Origin: Fagopyrum homotropicum
Taxonomy: Eukaryota; Streptophyta; Magnoliopsida; Caryophyllales; Polygonaceae
Direction of reading: 5' to 3'
NCBI GenBank assembly: GCA_033239125.1
Contig: BSWB01000002.1
Span: forward strand, 88,408,560 to 88,472,559
DNA length: 64,000 bases
Notes under the pieces: model-generated
Databases searched by the model: none
Told to the model about the DNA's origin: nothing
The model's input: the letters and a program-made list of their open reading frames with translations, nothing else
In this document: in pieces, positions 23,233 through 36,493 of the stretch
Layout: every line of letters starts with the position of its first letter
Position numbering within the stretch: the stretch's first letter is position 1
Made by a program: the position numbers and the translations under genes

Positions 23233-24960
23233 ATGCCTTGTCTAGGAGATACCTTAATCACCACCTTGGATTCTAGGATGTTAGGTTTTACTTACAATAA
23301 AGAATTACATGTGGATGATGCTAAATTTGGGAAGATATTTCATAGATGCACTACTCAAGGCCCTTATGATAAGTATTTTGTGTTTGAAGTTTTCTTGTTT
23401 AAGGTGGATAAAATTTGCATACCTAGATGTTCCCTTAGGATCTTATTAGTGGAAGAAGCCCATAAAGGAGGTTTAATGGGGCATTTTGGGAGGGACAAAA
23501 CTTATCATATGTTGCAAACTCACTTTTATTGGCCTCATATGTTAAGGGATGTAGAACACATGCTGAAGAGGTGCATTGAATGTCTTAAGGTCAAAGCTAG
23601 GGTACAACCCCACGGGCTGTATACACCATTACCGACGCCTAGTGGTCCTTGGGAAGATATAAGTATAGATTTCATTGTTGGACTACCTAGGACTAAGAAA
23701 GGAAGAGATTCCATTTTTGTGGTGGTAGATAGATTCTCTAAAATGGCACATTTTATTCCATGTCATAAAACTGATGATGCATATAATGTCGCTAACCTTT
23801 TTCTTTAAGGAAATAGTGAGATTGCATGGAATACCTAAAACCATTGTTAGTGATAGGGATGTCAAATTTTTGAGTTTCTTTTGGAAAACACTTTGGGGAA
23901 AATGGGCACTAGATTACTATTCTCGACCTCTAGTCATCCCCAAACAGATGGGCAAACGGATGTCACCAATAGGACCCTAACGACCCTCCTTAGAACCATG
24001 TTGAAAGATAACTTAAAAGAATGGGAAGACATGTTACCACATATCGAGTTTGCTTATAATCGCACCATGCATTCTTCCACTTCGTTATCACCTTTCAAAT
24101 GTGTTTATGGATTTAACCCTTTAACTCCTTTGGACTTATTACTGATTCCTCGAAAGGATCGAGTAGCTTTTGATGCTTTGGAACAGGGGGACTACATCAA
24201 GGAACTTCATACCAAGACCAAGGCTACACTTGATAGGAAGGGCGTTGAAATTGCAGCTCGGAATAACAAAGGACGTCGGAAGATGGTTTTCCAGCCCGGC
24301 GACCTAGTTTGGCTACATCTAAGGAAAGAGCGGTATCTGGCAAAACGCCATTCCAAGCTAGCCCTACGGGGTGATGGACCATTCAAAGTCCTACACCGGA
24401 TTAACGATAACGCATATGTGTTGGACTTACCGGAAGAGTATGGAGTTAGTACTACTTTTAACGTAGGAGATTTGAGCCCCTATGAAGGAGAGTCGGAACA
24501 AGATGAAAATTCGGGGTCGAATTCTTTCCAAGAAGGAGTGGATGATGTAGGACCATCACATGGAAGATATCAAGGGCCCATTACTAGGGCAAGAGCTAAG
24601 GAGATCCAAGAAGTTATGTCAAGGGAAGTGTTATTGCTTGGCACCATGCGTGAATCATTTAACTTCCATACATCATGTGTTAATCTCTTGGTGAATGCAG
24701 GAGCAAGCAAGCAAAGGGGAAGGACCATGCAGACGTTGGAACAACAAAAGCTTGATCATATATCCACGCCAGCCAATAAGTCAAGCAAACAAGACAAGGA
24801 CAAGGTGGGGAAGATGGACGAGCAAGCAAGCATAGGAAATGGAACAACAAGCACGATGCCATCAAGTCCGGAGTGGTTGGCAAGCTCCACGTTGCTCACT
24901 TCCCAGGCGGGCCAAGAGAGTAACCAACTCCCACAGTCGGGCCATCCATTTGGGCTCTAA
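23233..24960 (+). pseudogene. pol: CRM-1 pol: integrase, ending inside the 3' LTR
   Basis: Two frames. The first (23233-23808) covers the HHCC zinc-binding domain (EEAHKGGLMGHF, CIECLK) and the first core Asp in SIDFIVGLPR. A frameshift near 23800 leads to the second (23881-24960), which covers the rest of the core. The catalytic Glu is replaced by Asp (DGQTDVTNR; relatives have DGQTEVTNR). The C-terminal part (FQPGDLVWLHLRKER, FNVGDLSPYEGES) then enters the LTR at 24543 with GPITRARAKEIQEV. No classical chromodomain is seen. CRM elements are known for a pol end that overlaps the 3' LTR. Confidence 0.9.
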
Positions 24961-25553
24961 AAACCGTCCAAAACCACTCATGGATCTGTTTTGAATAAGT
25001 CAGCCTATTTTGATGCTGTTAGTTTGTTTGTTAAGTTGTTAGCTACATTTGTGGAAGCTCTCTTGTTACCACCTTCCACCAATGTTTTAGTTTTCTTTTC
25101 TTTATTTTTGTCTAGATAAAAGAGTCTATATATAGCCTCTCTAGCTGCTGAGTAGGGGACGTTTTATTTTGCTAAGAATTTCATATTGTAATCATTCACA
25201 AAATCAATCAAAGAACAAGAGAGTTTTTGGTTGGCATTGTCGTTGTTTGCTTGGCTGAGCTTGTTCGTGTCAACCGCCTTCGGATTGGTGCTTCGAGCCT
25301 TCACGAGTCCCTCTTTGTGCTAGTTCAGCCGGAGCTAGTGTAAAGTTGTATTGGAGACGGGTCCAGGGCATTCACGAAGCGGGGTTTTGGTTCTTCAGCC
25401 TTGGTTCTTTTCGTTGACTCTCTTTGGTTCTTCTCAACATCCTCCTGCATCCATTCCATTTCCACGTTTCATTCCGCATCTGGAATCGCTTCATTCAGCC
25501 GGATTCGGATCATTGTGCCTAGATCGACTATTCCACGGAATAATACCGTATCA
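24543..25553 (+). mobile_element. CRM-1 3' LTR (1,011 bp)
   Basis: TGATGTAGGACC...ACCGTATCA. A TATA box (TATATATA) lies at 25127-25134. The first 418 bases are coding (end of pol). It is homologous over its length to the CRM-2 LTRs, but lacks their 81-bp duplication. The downstream base run GAACA would be the right TSD; its left partner is outside the window. Confidence 0.9.
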
Positions 25554-25598
25554 GAACAGGGCGAGATTTTCTAGATACATAGAAAACAGATTAGTGGA

Positions 25599-26590
25599 TG
25601 ATATGGAAAGATAAGAAGATGAATATGGAATGATAAATGAATAGTATAGGAAGATATGAACTAAGATATTCCCGCAAGGAACCTTGACCAATTATGTGTC
25701 AAAACCCCTTAACGAAGAGCTTACCTTAACCCGCACTTCATTCACCTTACACAAGTCTTTTAAGTAATTAAGACAAGCACAAAGAGGGACCAAAATTGAC
25801 CAAGAGCACCAACCTTCATAAATATTCACACACACAAGCACAATCTAGCAAAGACTTTACAACGATTAAATCAAAGACTCTCTTTTTGATTGAATAGGAA
25901 TGAATAAACTACAAAAATCATAAGGGAAGTTGCAAGCTCACACAATATGTGGAAAATATATCTAACAATCTTTCCCTCTAAGGCTATTTATAAGGGAGAT
26001 CAATCTATGAAAACTAAGAAAGATATATTTTTAAAGATAATCAAAGAAGTATATCTTTAAAATATATAAAAATAATAAACTCAAAAATAGGATCAAAACT
26101 ACCACTTTCCTAAGATAGCATGAGATCTTTAAGGAAACAAAATATAAAAGATATAGTTACCAAAGATAGAAGATCATGACCGGCTCTTCAAGCGCGTGTC
26201 AACAAGGAAAATTCGGGAACAAATCTCAGCCGATTTTCCTGGGTAAAATCTCGGCCGATTCTTTTGTAGGTGGACCGGGTTTTCTTCTCTTAGACTCATC
26301 CTTCGTTCTATCATTCTTCTATGCTTGATAGATCCTCTTGGTCATGGTTTAGTGCTTCCATAATAATCAATAATGTCACATAAGGTTTCCTAAGAGTGAG
26401 TAAGGTCTCCTTGAGCGTACATGTTGTGAGTAAGATCATAACTTCATCTTGAATAGCCTTCACTCTTGACCTCGTCATAACTCCTTCCATGATTGGATCC
26501 GAAAGAGATGTAGTTGGCTTGTCCTTCAATGCCTTAGTCATTGATCTAGTCATTGCTCTTTCATTTCGAGTTGGAGATGGTCGCGCATCA
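25599..26590 (-). mobile_element. CRM-like LTR remnant, third LTR class
   Basis: Read on the minus strand it begins TGATGCGCGACCATC at 26590, matching the starts of the other CRM LTRs (TGATGTAGGACCATC, TGATGAGGGACCATC). It carries a pol-end frame (26553-26311) with MTRSRVKAIQDEV, like the GPITRSRAKAIQEEV end of CRM-5. Further on, GTCCCTCTTTGTGCTTGTCT and AAGACTTGTGTAAGGT resemble the CRM-5 LTR. The end TGATATGG at 25599 is tentative, and I found no TSD. The integrase that should precede it is absent. Confidence 0.68.
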
Positions 26591-26759
26591 AGCGTGGTCT
26601 GGGCGTAGAGGAGGATGGCGTAGGGGTGGGGTGAGTGCGTGAGAGAGAGAGAGAGAGTAAGGGAGGGATAGATGAGGTGACTGGGTAGGTCAAGGATTTT
26701 TTTGACTACCTGGCGGGTGCGGCTTTGCTTGGACTGGCCGTTAGTGGGCTTTACTTAGC
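26591..26759. other. Unassigned sequence with (GA)n tract
   Basis: Between the LTR remnant and the Athila-like integrase fragment. It contains a GA run around 26640-26659 and no supported gene. It may be the remains of one of the flanking elements. Confidence 0.5.
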
Positions 26760-27424
26760 CGCAGGGACAACTTGACGACAAGGGCTTCCCTCTCTTCTTA
26801 TTCTTCGGGTTGCCACCAGAGCAACACCATTGTTTTACGTCGTTGGCTTGGAGTAAGACGCTCATTTTTGAGTTTGTGCTTCCTCCAGAACCATCTTGTC
26901 AATTGGATCGTTGGACACTCCTCATGGTACATTTTGAGTCTTTGCCCGATGACTTTGAAAACCTTGTTTGATCGTGGATGATATAGATCCATAACAACAT
27001 ATGGAGGATGTACTTCGGCAATGATGTGTGATTTTCCCATCTGGAGCGGAGTTTCCTTGAAAAAAATTTGGCCGAGATTTAAAGAGGAGAACTTTGTTAC
27101 CTAGTTGGAAATCCTTTCGGAGGATGTTCCGGTCATGCCACACTTTGGTTTTCTCTTTTTATGTTGTGGCATGGTCATAAGCATCAAGGCGTAGTTCTTC
27201 CAATTCTTGTGGTTGTAGCTTCCTAAACTCACCCACTTCATCAATTTGCCTATTACACTTCTTCACCGCCCACCAAGCCTTGTGTTCTAGCTCTACGGGT
27301 AGATAACACGCCTTGCCAAACACAAGTTTGAATGGTGACATACCAATAGGAGTTTTGTAGGTTGTATGGTATGCCTACAAGGCGTCTTGAGTCTTATACG
27401 CCAATCCTTCCTTCCGGGAGTCAC
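26760..27424 (-). pseudogene. pol: Athila-like integrase C-terminal fragment
   Basis: Minus-strand frames 27341-27159, 27143-26922 and 27040-26798 together resemble the end of Athila-type integrase: SRK just after the junction, KTPIGMSPFKLVFGKACYLP, VELEHKAWWAVK, LGNKVLLFKSRPNFFQG, then VIGQRLKMYHE. Several frameshifts and a TAG at the ALWAY Trp position break it. Upstream it is cut abruptly at about 27424, where plus-strand gag starts. It may be a second Athila copy or a rearranged piece of the neighbouring one. Confidence 0.8.
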
Positions 27425-27425
27425 C

Positions 27426-27510
27426 ATGAGCAACTACAAACTTGATGAAATCAACAATGAGCTTATGTCCTTAAGGGAGTTGTGTACCTCAACCTTGAAG
27501 AGTCAAGCAA
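27426..27510 (+). pseudogene. gag: Athila-like gag, left exon-like fragment
   Basis: The frame from ATG 27426 reads MSNYKLDEINNELMSLREL and on into LKSQA at the solo-LTR junction. Skipping solo LTR 2 and one TSD copy, it continues in frame with SPQVQVQANLASKEEDVNYM at 29872. It is only 28 codons long before the insertion. True gag begins further upstream in this family, so the 5' part is lost at the junction with the reverse integrase fragment. Confidence 0.82.
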
Positions 27511-29866
<2,356 letters not shown>

Positions 29867-29871
29867 AGCAA

Positions 29872-30524
29872 GTCCTCAAGTGCAAGTCCAAGCCAACTTG
29901 GCTTCCAAGGAGGAGGATGTTAACTACATGGGAAGGGGCAATTTCAACAATTACCAAGGCCCTAGGAACTTCAACAACAACAACCGGAATTACAACAATT
30001 ATCGGCCTAATCACAACCATACCGGGTTCTCCTATTCTTACCCGGATGGTGCCTTGAACCCTCCCGCTTCCACAAGCGCAGCCCCACCACCGAAGGCTTC
30101 ACAAGAGCCTCCACCCGGTTTTGCTCAACCTCCAAAGGATAGGACCGAAATGATGTTCGAACAATTGCTAGGGAGGTTGAGTGGGCTTGAGAGCACGTTG
30201 ACATCCATTTCCAAGGCTCAAAAGGTGCTAGAAGCACAAGTGTTCCAAAAGGCATGTGAGGCACAAAGGGATCCGGGAAAGCTTCCCGGAAGGACCAAGG
30301 ACAATCCAAGAGGCCAAGTGTTGGCCATTACCACAAGGAGTGGACTGAGCATGAAAGATCCCTCACCAAAGGAGAATGACAAAGGGAAGCAAGTAGTAGT
30401 GGAGGAAGAACCATTGCAAGAAGAAGGAGGCAAGAGCAAGGATGATGAGCCAACATATGTGGCACCTTCTGCATACAATCCACCACTACCATTTTCACAA
30501 TCACGAGCAAGAGCTCGTTTGGAT
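29872..30524 (+). pseudogene. gag: Athila-like gag, main fragment
   Basis: The C-terminal half of gag: an Asn-rich stretch (FNNYQGPRNFNNNNRNYNNY), a Pro/Ala-rich stretch with PPPGFAQPP, a leucine-rich coil (MMFEQLLGRLSGLESTLTSI), then ITTRSGL, which in this family sits at the gag-protease passage. It ends at a TGA (30525-30527); the same frame continues with HFGKFLELLSKL, so this is a nonsense change and not a natural end. Gag forms the cytoplasmic particle; this copy lacks its N-terminal capsid part. Confidence 0.85.
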
Positions 30525-30527
30525 TGA

Positions 30528-31493
30528 CATTTCGGTAAATTCCTTGAACTCTTGTCTAAATTACATATTAACATTCCGTTCATGGATGCGATTCTAGGTA
30601 TGCCGGCCTATGGAAAATTTTTGAAGGAGATACTCTCCAACAAGAGGAAGTTAGAGGAGTATGGAGAAGTGAGGATGACAAAGAGGTCTTCCGATTTGAT
30701 TCAAACCATGAGGGAGGAGATGCCTCCCAAGCTGTGAGATCCGGGGTCTTCTTGTGTGCCAATAGGAGTTGGAGAAGTGCAATATGAGGCCCTATGTGAC
30801 TTTGGAGCAAGTGTAAGCATTATCCTGCTTGCACTTTGCAATAAGGTTGGGCTAGGAGAACCAAATCCGGTCAAGATGACCCTCTACATGGCGAACCTAT
30901 CCATCACTCACCAAGTGGGGATCCTAGAGGATATACCGGTTCAACTTGGAAAGTTCTATGTGCCAATCGATTTTGTTGTTTTGGACATTCCGGTGGACTA
31001 CCCGGTTCTTATCATTTTGGGAAGGCCATTCTTAGACATGTCGGGATGCTTAGTGGATTGTAAAAATGGGATCCTCTCCTTCAACATAGGAGAAGAAAAT
31101 ATACAGTTCAAACTGTCCACAGTGATGAAGGGGTCAGCCCTTGGTGAAGGCGTCTTCAACATTGTCGAGGAAGAAGTGTCTAGGGAAGTTGTGAGCTCAA
31201 TCCTAATCAAAGATCCATTAGAGAAGGTTCTTAGCATGAGTATCATGGAGGAAGGAGTTGAGGAAGATTGTAATGAAGAAATCCAAGTTTTGGATGCACT
31301 AGAAAAGGAGACAAGTGTTGAATTTGAAGTGCACGAAGGAGGGCTGAAACACTGTAAGAACCACGGCCCAGAGGCCATTTCCACGCCCGTGGTTTCAATA
31401 AATAGACCCGTGGAAAACCATGTCGTAGCTAATTGTTCTATTTCCATGCCCATGGTTATGCAAGAGGCATGGGATCACCCGTGGTTTCCCTAG
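30528..31493 (+). pseudogene. pol: Athila-like protease and protease-RT linker
   Basis: The same frame as gag, with a further TGA at 30735-30737. The protease core follows: ALCDFGASVSII (the catalytic Asp with GAS, usual for Athila), VPIDFVVLDIP, and the flap-end ILGRPFLDMSG. The linker after about residue 190 is acidic. It contains repeated CCCGTGG words (31352-31490) that also occur in the element's LTR at 50943-51600. The frame ends at TAG 31491-31493; RT continues one frame over from about 31433, so a frameshift lies in this overlap. Confidence 0.85.
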
Positions 31494-32717
31494 AAGGTCC
31501 CTTAGTTGTTGATAAAGCTTCAAGGAGTCTTAGAGAGTCTTCAATGGCTTTGGATTCATCTAATGTGGAGCTATATGGATCACATCCAACCGAGAAAGAT
31601 CCTCCTAAACTTGATCTCAAACCTCTCCCTTCTCATTTAAAGTATGCTTTCCTTGGTTCAAACTCTACTTATCCCGTGATTGTGAATGCATCTTTGAATG
31701 ATGATGAGCTTGATAGATTGCTGAATGAATTGAAATTGCATAGGAGAGCTATTGGTTACACCATTGATGACTTAGTTGGCATTAAACCATCCTTGTGCAT
31801 GCATAAAATCTTGATGGAAGACAACCATAAACCCTCTATTGAACCTCAAAGAAGATTGAACCCTATTATGAAAGAGGTAGTCAAGAAAGAGATATTAAAA
31901 TTGCTAGATGCGGGAATCATTTTCCCGATTTCGGATAATAAATGGGTTAGTCCCGTTCATGTTGTTCCTAAGAAGGGTGGTATGACCGTAGTAACTAATG
32001 AGAACAATGAACTAATCCCAACTAGGACGGTTACGGGATAGAGAATGTGTATTGACTATATAGAAAACTTAATGTGGCCTCTAGGAAAGATCACTTCCCT
32101 CTTCCCTTTATTGACCAAATGCTAGAAAGATTAGCTCAACATTCACATTTTTGTTACCTGGATGGTTATAGTGGGTTTTTCCGAATTCCTTTCACCCGGA
32201 TGACCAAGAGAAAACAACAATTACTTGTCCTTGGGGAACATTTGCATATAGAAGGATGCCATTTGGGTTGTGTAATGCACCTGCCACCTTTCAAAGGTGT
32301 ATGATGGCTATTTTTTCTGAATATATTGAGAATATTATGGAAGTGTTTATGGATGATTTCTCGGTGTATTGCTCTTCATTTGATAATTGCTTGGCTAATC
32401 TATCTTTGGTGTTGAAGAGATGTGAGGAAACTAATCTTGTATTGAATTGGGAGAAATGCCACTTCATGGTGAGTGAAGGCATAGTGTTGGGACACTTGGT
32501 TTCCCACCGAGGCATTGAGGTTGATAGAACAAAGATAGAAACGATAGAGAAGTTGCCACCACCTATCTCGGTGAAAGGGGTATGGAATTTCTTAGGCCAT
32601 GCCAGCTTTTACCGGAGGTTTATAAAAGATTTCTCTAAAATTTCTAAGCCTCTCACTAACCTACTAATGAAGGATGCTGAGTTTGTTTTCTCCAAGGATT
32701 GTCTTGAAGCGTTTTGA
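31433..32717 (+). pseudogene. pol: Athila-like reverse transcriptase
   Basis: Three frames. The first (to 32041) carries WVSPVHVVPKKGGMTVV and IPTRTVTG, then a Trp-to-TAG stop. The second (32074-32304) carries SRKDHFPLPFIDQMLERLA and YLDGYSGFF. The third (32256-32717) carries MPFGLCNAPATFQRCM and the active-site box FMDDFSVY, then the thumb (FLGHASFYRRFIKDFSK). Stops and at least two frameshifts disable it. The catalytic Asp pair itself is intact. The motif wording is that of Athila elements. Confidence 0.88.
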
Positions 32718-33351
32718 AGGTTGAAGGATGCTTTGATCTCCGCCCCTATCATGCAACCTCCGGATTGGAGCTTACCATTTGAAGTAATGTGTGATGCGAG
32801 TGACGTGGCTGTTGGGGCTGTTTTAGGACAAAAGAAAGATGGGCTTACAAATGCCATCTACTACGCTAGCAAGACGTTAGATGATGCCCAACTCAACTAA
32901 CTATGCCACAACCGAGAAGGAGTTGCTAGCTGCGGTGTATGCCTTTGAGAAGTTCCGCTCATACCTTGTTGGAGCAAAGGTTATTGTGTACACGGATCAT
33001 GCTGCGATCCGTTATCTCCTCACAAAGAAAGATGCCAAGCCTCGCCTCATTCGGTGGATCCTTCTCCTCCAAGAATTTGACTTGGAGATTCGAGACAAGA
33101 AAGGTTCCGAAAATTCAGTAACGGACCATCTTAGAAGGCTACCACCATTGGAGATTGAAAGAGATGAGATCCCGATTGATGACTCATTCCGGGATGAGCA
33201 ATTACAAGTGATAGAGAAGTGCTTACTTCAAGTGTCTAGAGAGAATGAGCCATGGTATGCGGATATAGTGATTTATCTTGTGTGTGAAGAGGTGCCACCC
33301 GGTTTGTTATATGCCCAAAGGAAAAAGTTTTTCAAGGATGTGAGGCATTAG
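32718..33351 (+). pseudogene. pol: Athila-like RNase H
   Basis: RNase H motifs: MCDASDVAVGAVLGQ, KELLAAVYAFEKFR, YTDHAAIRYL and SVTDHLRRL, where relatives have a second Asp/Ala context. A 4-bp TAAC duplication near 32897-32900 shifts the frame, and TAG at 33349-33351 ends it. RNase H degrades the RNA strand after reverse transcription. Confidence 0.85.
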
Positions 33352-34507
33352 TATTGGAGTGAGCCTTTCTTGTTCAAGAGAGGACCGGATGGAGTCTTCA
33401 GGAGATGCATTCCAGAGGACGAGATGGAGAGTGTGATCCGTCATTGCCACTCCTTGCCATGTGCCACGCTAGCTCACACAAAATGTGTGCAAAGGTATTG
33501 CAATCGGGTTTTTATTGGCCTAACTTGTTTAAGGATGTGCAGAATTTTGTAATAGCTTGTGACGCTTGCCAAAGGATGGAAAACATCTCAAGAAGGAACA
33601 AGATGCCCTTGAACAATATCCAAGACGTTGAGGTCTTTGACGTTTGGGGTGTGGACTTCATGGGGCCATTCCTCTCTTCATGTGGCAACCTCTATATTTT
33701 ATTGGCGGTGGATTATGTGTCAAGGTGGGTGGAAGCAATCGCATCTCCAACAAACGATGCCAAAGTAGTGGTGCGGTTCTTCAACCGAGTCATCTTCCCT
33801 AGGTTTGGAACACCAAGAGTGATCATAAGTGATGGAGGGAAGCATTTCACCAATAGGAATTTTGGGACACTTTTGGCTAAGTATGGGGTGACTCATAAGG
33901 TGGCCACACCTTACCATTCCCAAACTAGTGGCCAAGTGGAGATCTCCAACCGGGAGATAAAAGGAATATTTGAGAAGACGGTTTCTAGGACAATAAAAGA
34001 TTGGGCTATGAAGCTTGATGATGCTTTATGGGCTTATAGAACCGCCTTCAAAACACCAATTGGCACCACTCCCTACAAGCTAGTTTATGTCAAGTCTTGC
34101 CACCTTCCGGTGGAGATGGAGCATAGGAAATATTGGGCCATAAGGTGACTGATTTTTTACCTCAAGGAAGCCGGTGAGAAGAGGTTACTAAACATGAATG
34201 CTCTTGAGGAGATCCGGTTAGATGCTTATGAAAATGCCCGGATTTACAAAGATTGGGCTATGAAGCTTGATGAATGCTCTTGAGTGAAGGTGACTTAGTC
34301 CTTCTCTTCAATTCAAGGCTGAGGCTCTTCCCCGGAAATCTCAAGTCAAGATGGACGGGTTCTTATGTGGTGAGGAAGGTTTTCCCCCATGGAACGGTTG
34401 AGATAGGTGGGGAGCATTGTGGAGATTTGAAGGTGAATGGGCACATTTTAAAGAAGTACATCCCGGAAGCTCCGGTGGATATGATTGCCCCACTTCACCT
34501 TGAGTGA
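33352..34507 (+). pseudogene. pol: Athila-like integrase
   Basis: N-terminal zinc-binding residues (HCHS, CDACQRM) straddle a frameshift near 33420-33500. The core has Asp in VWGVDFMGPF, Asp in VIISDGGKHF and Glu in GQVEISNREI, so the DDE triad is complete. A TGA ends that frame at 34146-34148. A 24-bp piece of the core (34001 on) recurs at 34250-34273 and replaces the expected sequence, with a stop at 34281. The C-terminal domain (LLSEGDLVLLFNSRL, VFPHGTVEIG, LKVNGHILKKY) is open from 34274 to 34507. Confidence 0.86.
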
Positions 34508-36197
34508 AACTCTCCCGGTTTTGGTCAAACTAATGACCTTAAAGAAGCGCTTAACGCAAGGCAACCCATTGGTACATATCTTTCCCTTTCCCTTTCCGTT
34601 TTTTGTTTTTGCTTTATGCTTTTGTTTTTGTTTTGGTGTGTTTGTGTGTCTTGTGTTTGTGTGCTAGAATCTAGGTAACAAGGAAGTCTTGCAAGGCATG
34701 AAGATAATGGTGATGATCCCGCATCAAACGTGGGAGGAGCGGACGTGGGACTTGGACGGCTTGCAGTGCTTAGCACGGGTCCCGATGCCATAATGAACAT
34801 CAAGAGCTCTCTACCATCTTTGATTGATCATCCACCATCATTCCACATGAGTGAACCAAAATACCGAAAACACCAATTTTACATTGTGAGGACTCTCTTT
34901 CACTTCTTTATTTAATTTGCACATTGGGGACAATGTGGTTTTAAGTATGGGGTGGGATATTCATAATATATTTGCATTATTTCATCTAGGATAGTTTCAT
35001 ACTATTGTCACATGCTTCATTATGTTTTGCATTGTACATATTTATCTCAAAAATTCAAAAAAATCAGAAAATTTTTAAAAAAAAATTGTGCTTCTTAATT
35101 TGGATATGACCCTTATTATGAATTTATTTTGTGAATTGGCTATGGATGGCCTTGTGTGTTGAAAGAATTTATGCATATGTGGACTTGAATACTTCTCTTG
35201 ATTTCTATGTATGAATTTTGATGAACATTGTTGTCTAGGATGGATTGAGAATTGATTATCGAAATCACATGCTAGTTCTTAGACATCATATAGGAATGAT
35301 TAAAGCAATTCATCTCTCTTCTTCTCATCTTGATCATGTTGTTTGAAGCACCTCAATTGATAAAAATTTGACCTCTTTTGACCCATCCGGGTATAGGAGC
35401 ATGCTAGTGTGTTGAGTGTGTGTAAAGCAAGTGTGGGGTGTGTGAATGAAGTGTATAAATGCTATGAATGAAGTGTTGAATGTGTTGTGAAAGTGTAGAA
35501 AAACAAATATAGGTTTGGGGACGTTGGTTTTGATGAAGAGTAACTCGGCACCATTCACATAATCGGGTGTTTGTGTCTTGCCAAAGTCGGATTAACCGAT
35601 AGTTCTAACGAGCCTTGGTATGTGTGTCCGGTGTGAGGCACCTCGGAAAAATCCCGAGGTCCGAAAATCACCAAGGTTTCGGCTTTTGTACACCAATGCT
35701 ATTGTATCAAAAATAAATGAAAGAAAAAAAGAAGGAAAAGAAACGAAAAAGATGGAGAAAAAATATGCACTTATGGTGGAGTTGAATAAAAATGAAGTTG
35801 TGGAGTTAGTTTCTTTCCCGGATTAGCATCACGTGACCCAAAATTCCCACCTTTAACAACGTTTCTTGGCCTCTTCTTTCCTAAATCCTTAAGACCTCTA
35901 TGCACATGTGTTTTGACTGAAGTGATTTAGATTTGGTATTTCGATGATCATCTAGACATTCTCGATTTACTTTGCATATATGATTTCAAGCTAAGTGTGA
36001 TTGTCTTTCCATGCATTTATTCTCTTGATACACATTTGCTCATCCTTTGCCATGAAACATCACTATGAAGGTGATCTATGACTAGAAGCACAATTGCAAA
36101 AATATTTTCCGTTTCTCCGCATTCATAACTCATGCCATCTTGTAGCTTAGGTTTGAACCTTGCTTGGGGACAAGCAAGTGGCAAGTATGGGGTATTT
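34508..36197 (+). other. Athila-like 3' non-coding region and polypurine tract
   Basis: There is no credible gene. It is AT-rich with T-rich runs. GGGGACAATGTGG with TAAGTATGGGGTGGG (34925-34955) and GGGGACAAGCAAGTGG with CAAGTATGGGGTATT (36157-36196) are the G-rich tract words this family shows before its 3' LTR. The second directly precedes the LTR and is the likely plus-strand primer. Some Athila relatives carry an env-like frame here; I see none. Confidence 0.65.
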
Positions 36198-36493
36198 TGA
36201 TGACATGATTTATGACGTTAGTTTAGGCATTCATTTCGATAGTTTTTCCCGTTATTCATGCATAGTTTGACATTAGTTCGTGACATTTACGCTTAATTCA
36301 TATACATTGTCGAAATAGACGTCTACACGAGCTTTTGTCGGTTTTGTAGGCATTTTGGGGAGATTTTGGACTTAATCGATACATTTGAGGATCATTCCTC
36401 ATGATGGCACACCTCCGGACCCTTTAAGGAGCAAGCTAGGAGCAAAGGAGAACACAAAAGACCTTGTTTGTGCATACCTTGCACCAACTCATG
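36198..36493 (+). mobile_element. Athila-like 3' LTR, piece 1
   Basis: Begins TGATGACATGATT right after the purine tract and is cut at the CRM-2 insertion (TSD TCATG 36489-36493). It continues at 50915. Confidence 0.78.

Larger units (their letters stand above)
18696..25553 (+). mobile_element. CRM-1: 5'-truncated CRM-like Ty3/gypsy retrotransposon
   Basis: Runs from the protease-RT linker through RT, RNase H and integrase to a 3' LTR ending in ACCGTATCA. Gag, protease and the 5' LTR are not visible; the satellite array occupies their place. A solo LTR interrupts RT at 19224-22310. The linker at 18696-18800 is nearly identical to the same region of CRM-2 (47210-47310) and CRM-3 (minus strand, 40700-40810), so it belongs to the same family. 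CRM assignment follows from the domain order and the pol frame reading into the LTR. Confidence 0.88.

Noticed and set aside
25599..26590. Solo LTR with TSD
   Set aside because: The flanking 5-mers GTGGA and AGCGT do not match and the left border is tentative, so it is listed only as a remnant.
35620..35826. 68-codon Lys-rich frame in the Athila 3' region
   Set aside because: Low-complexity composition, no family resemblance, and located in a non-coding part of the element.
34508..36197. Env-like gene downstream of Athila pol
   Set aside because: No long frame, signal peptide or membrane segment is supported here.
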